A stretch of DNA of 5,746 bases, taken from NCBI GenBank assembly GCA_947296775.1, contig CAMYRF010000073.1:1-5746 (forward strand), in the 5' to 3' direction. This document shows, piece after piece, positions 4,358-5,746 of this stretch. A program made the position numbers and the translations under genes. Positions within the stretch are counted from its first letter, which is position 1. Every line of letters starts with the position of its first letter. The notes under the pieces are model-generated. The model ran no database searches and was not told the origin of the DNA. It saw only the letters and a program-made list of their open reading frames with translations. Source of the DNA: an uncultured Mycoplasmatota bacterium. GTDB lineage: Bacteria > Bacillota_I > Bacilli_A > RF39 > UBA660.

Positions 4358-5236
4358 CTATTCTCCACCTCTAACTTCATAAGTATCTGTAACAATAAAA
4401 AATGCTTTCTTATCAATTTGTAAAATTCCCTCTTTTAATAAAAAATATCTTTTTGTAGGAATTGTACAAAGAAGTATTTTCTTTTTATCACCAGTAAATC
4501 CACCTTTACTCTCTAAAATAGTAACACCATGGTGTAATTGATTCAAAATAAACTGTTTAACATCCTTTTCTTTATCAGTAATAATTTGAAAAGTTTTATA
4601 TCTAGAGATCCCTAAAATAACCTTATCAGTAAGAAAACTAACCACATATAAAGATAATAAAGAATATATAAAAGATTGCCATCCAAAGACAAACAAACAA
4701 CTTGTCACAATTACGCCCTCAACATATACCGTTGCTTTACCAACAGATACCTTTCCATATTGTGAAACTATTTGTTTAAGAACGTCAGAACCACCTGTCG
4801 TATATCCAGTTTTAAAAACAAATCCTGTTCCAATCCCATATAATACCGCACCTGACAAAGCAATAATAACTGGTTCTGTAGCACCCAAATTAATCATGCT
4901 TGGTAAAAATACTGTAATTTGCACTAGCAATGGATATAAAATAGATCCAACAATCGTTTTACTAGTAACCGTTTTACCCAAATACACAAAACTAGCAATA
5001 AGCAATAATACATTAGCAAGCAAAATAACAAAAGATGGGTTAATACCAAATAATTGTTTTAAAACAACAGAAATACCACTTATACCAAAAGCCATATTAC
5101 TAGGTAAAATAAACACATTAAACGCGATCGCTTGAATCAAAACACCAAAGAAAAATAAAGAATATCTTTTCAAGCGATCATTATTATAAACTTCTTGGAC
5201 AATTTTTTTATCATCAAAAGCATTAATTAAACTCAT
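4358..5236 (-). CDS. YitT family membrane protein with C-terminal DUF2179 domain
   Basis: This 292-residue protein has the full usual length of the YitT/DUF2179 family; the molecular function of the family is not firmly established. Residues about 25-205 are hydrophobic with roughly five membrane segments. They contain two family hallmarks, FILPSNMAFGISGIS (42-56) and GYTTGGSDVLK (144-154). Residues about 210-292 form the soluble, probably cytoplasmic DUF2179 domain, with GVTILESKGGFTGDKK (237-252) and IVTDTYEVRGGE at the end. The ATG at 5236 is preceded by a strong AAAGGAG at 8 nt spacing and overlaps the prfB stop by 4 nt. ftsE follows after 15 nt. From memory, YitT-type genes (YvjA-like) sit close to prfB and ftsEX in other Bacillota, so the placement looks ancestral. 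Which member of the multi-paralogue family this is cannot be decided, so no gene symbol is given. Confidence 0.93.
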   Translation of the reverse strand: MSLINAFDDKKIVQEVYNNDRLKRYSLFFFGVLIQAIAFNVFILPSNMAFGISGISVVLKQLFGINPSFVILLANVLLLIASFVYLGKTVTSKTIVGSILYPLLVQITVFLPSMINLGATEPVIIALSGAVLYGIGTGFVFKTGYTTGGSDVLKQIVSQYGKVSVGKATVYVEGVIVTSCLFVFGWQSFIYSLLSLYVVSFLTDKVILGISRYKTFQIITDKEKDVKQFILNQLHHGVTILESKGGFTGDKKKILLCTIPTKRYFLLKEGILQIDKKAFFIVTDTYEVRGGE

Positions 5237-5746
5237 ATTCCCTTCTCCTTTAAATATTCTTTTATAAATTTATCAATATCCCCATCTAATACTTTAGATA
5301 CATTAACATCTTCTGCATTGGTTCTATGATCTTTAACTAAAGTATATGGACACATAACATAACTTCTAATTTGTGAACCAAAATTAATTTCTTTTTGTTC
5401 ACCTTTTAATTTTTTCATTTCAGCTTCTTTTTCTTCCTGTTTAATTTTCATTAATTTACTTTTGAGAATCTGCATACATTTTTCTTTATTTTGAATTTGA
5501 CTACGCTCATTTTGACAAGTAACAATTATTTTAGTCGGTAAATGCGTAATTCTAACTGCGCTATCAGTAGTATTAACACCTTGACCGCCTGCACCAGAAC
5601 TACGATAAACATCAACCCTAATATCTTTTTCATCAATTTCAAAACCTACATTTTCATCAATAACAGGTGTAACTTCAACAGCGGCAAAAGAAGTATGACG
5701 TCTAGAATTACTATCAAAAGGAGAAATTCTAACAAGCCTATGAATC
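5233..5746 (-). CDS. prfB: Peptide chain release factor 2, C-terminal half (5' end outside window)
   Basis: RF2 recognises UGA and UAA stop codons on the ribosome and triggers hydrolysis of the peptidyl-tRNA. The reading frame is open to the window edge, and 170 residues are visible of a protein that is usually about 330-370 aa. Just inside the edge is the SPF discriminator tripeptide (codons at 5716-5724, context LVRISPFDS), which separates RF2 from RF1 (PxT). The catalytic GGQ loop follows (5581-5589, context SSGAGGQGVNTTDSAVRITH). The end has the RF2-type GSQIRSYV, VKDHRT and LDGDIDKFI segments. The residue after GGQ is Gly, where many RF2 proteins have His; I take this as ordinary family variation. 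The stop is TGA and overlaps the ATG of the next gene by 4 nt (ATGA), so the two are probably translationally coupled. The usual autoregulatory +1 frameshift site of prfB would lie outside the window and cannot be assessed. Confidence 0.97.
   Translation of the reverse strand, partial: IHRLVRISPFDSNSRRHTSFAAVEVTPVIDENVGFEIDEKDIRVDVYRSSGAGGQGVNTTDSAVRITHLPTKIIVTCQNERSQIQNKEKCMQILKSKLMKIKQEEKEAEMKKLKGEQKEINFGSQIRSYVMCPYTLVKDHRTNAEDVNVSKVLDGDIDKFIKEYLKEKGI

Noticed and set aside
4896..5135. Plus-strand open frame of 79 codons antisense to the YitT gene
   Set aside because: Fully inside a well-supported membrane protein gene; no homology is recognisable and there is no sign of independent coding.
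1..5746. Search for tRNA or rRNA genes, CRISPR repeats, insertion sequences, and a reassigned TGA codon
   Set aside because: None seen: no repeat arrays, no transposase-like frames, Trp is TGG, and TGA ends several genes.

Overview
The window is AT-rich (roughly 30% GC by eye) and densely coded. Every supported gene lies on the minus strand, so transcription runs from the high to the low coordinates. The genes point to an endospore-forming, low-GC Bacillota. Four have sporulation-gene names (yabG, spoVG, yabP, yabQ), and the others are typical Gram-positive versions of prfB, ftsE, ftsX, veg and divIC. Tryptophan is encoded by TGG, TGA is used as a stop (prfB, yabP, yabQ), and a release factor 2 with an SPF discriminator is present, so the genetic code is the standard bacterial one. 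I cannot place the organism more finely.

In reading order, the first block (5746 to 2740) is a tightly packed operon: the C-terminal half of prfB (cut by the window edge), a YitT/DUF2179 membrane protein, ftsE and ftsX. Three of the four genes meet by start/stop overlap or a very short gap. The block ends in a clear hairpin plus T-run overlapping the ftsX stop codon.

Next comes about 270 bp without a protein gene (2490-2759). It is not empty. It holds a series of minus-strand hairpins with G-U wobbles, a sigma-A-like promoter, a second hairpin/T-run terminator and, right in front of yabG, a sigma-E-like promoter. This is the best candidate here for something undescribed: a small structured RNA or an attenuated leader.

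The second block (2489 to 62) is yabG, veg, spoVG, yabP, yabQ, divIC. These genes occur in the same order and orientation in the Bacillus subtilis 'yab' region, but there they are separated by many others (for example ispE, purR, glmU, prs, pth, mfd, spoVT). Here they are collapsed into about 2.4 kb. yabG and veg overlap by 20 nt and yabP and yabQ overlap at TGATG. spoVG and yabP are separated by 42 nt containing a weak terminator-like hairpin overlapped by a sigma-E-like promoter.

The theme is cell division and sporulation. FtsEX and DivIC act at the septum, YabG processes spore proteins, YabP and YabQ act in the mother cell during cortex/coat formation, and SpoVG and Veg are small regulators. 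The DivIC homologue is unusual in carrying a second, C-terminal transmembrane segment and a lysine-rich tail. Positions 1-61 hold no gene and begin with a run of nine C's.
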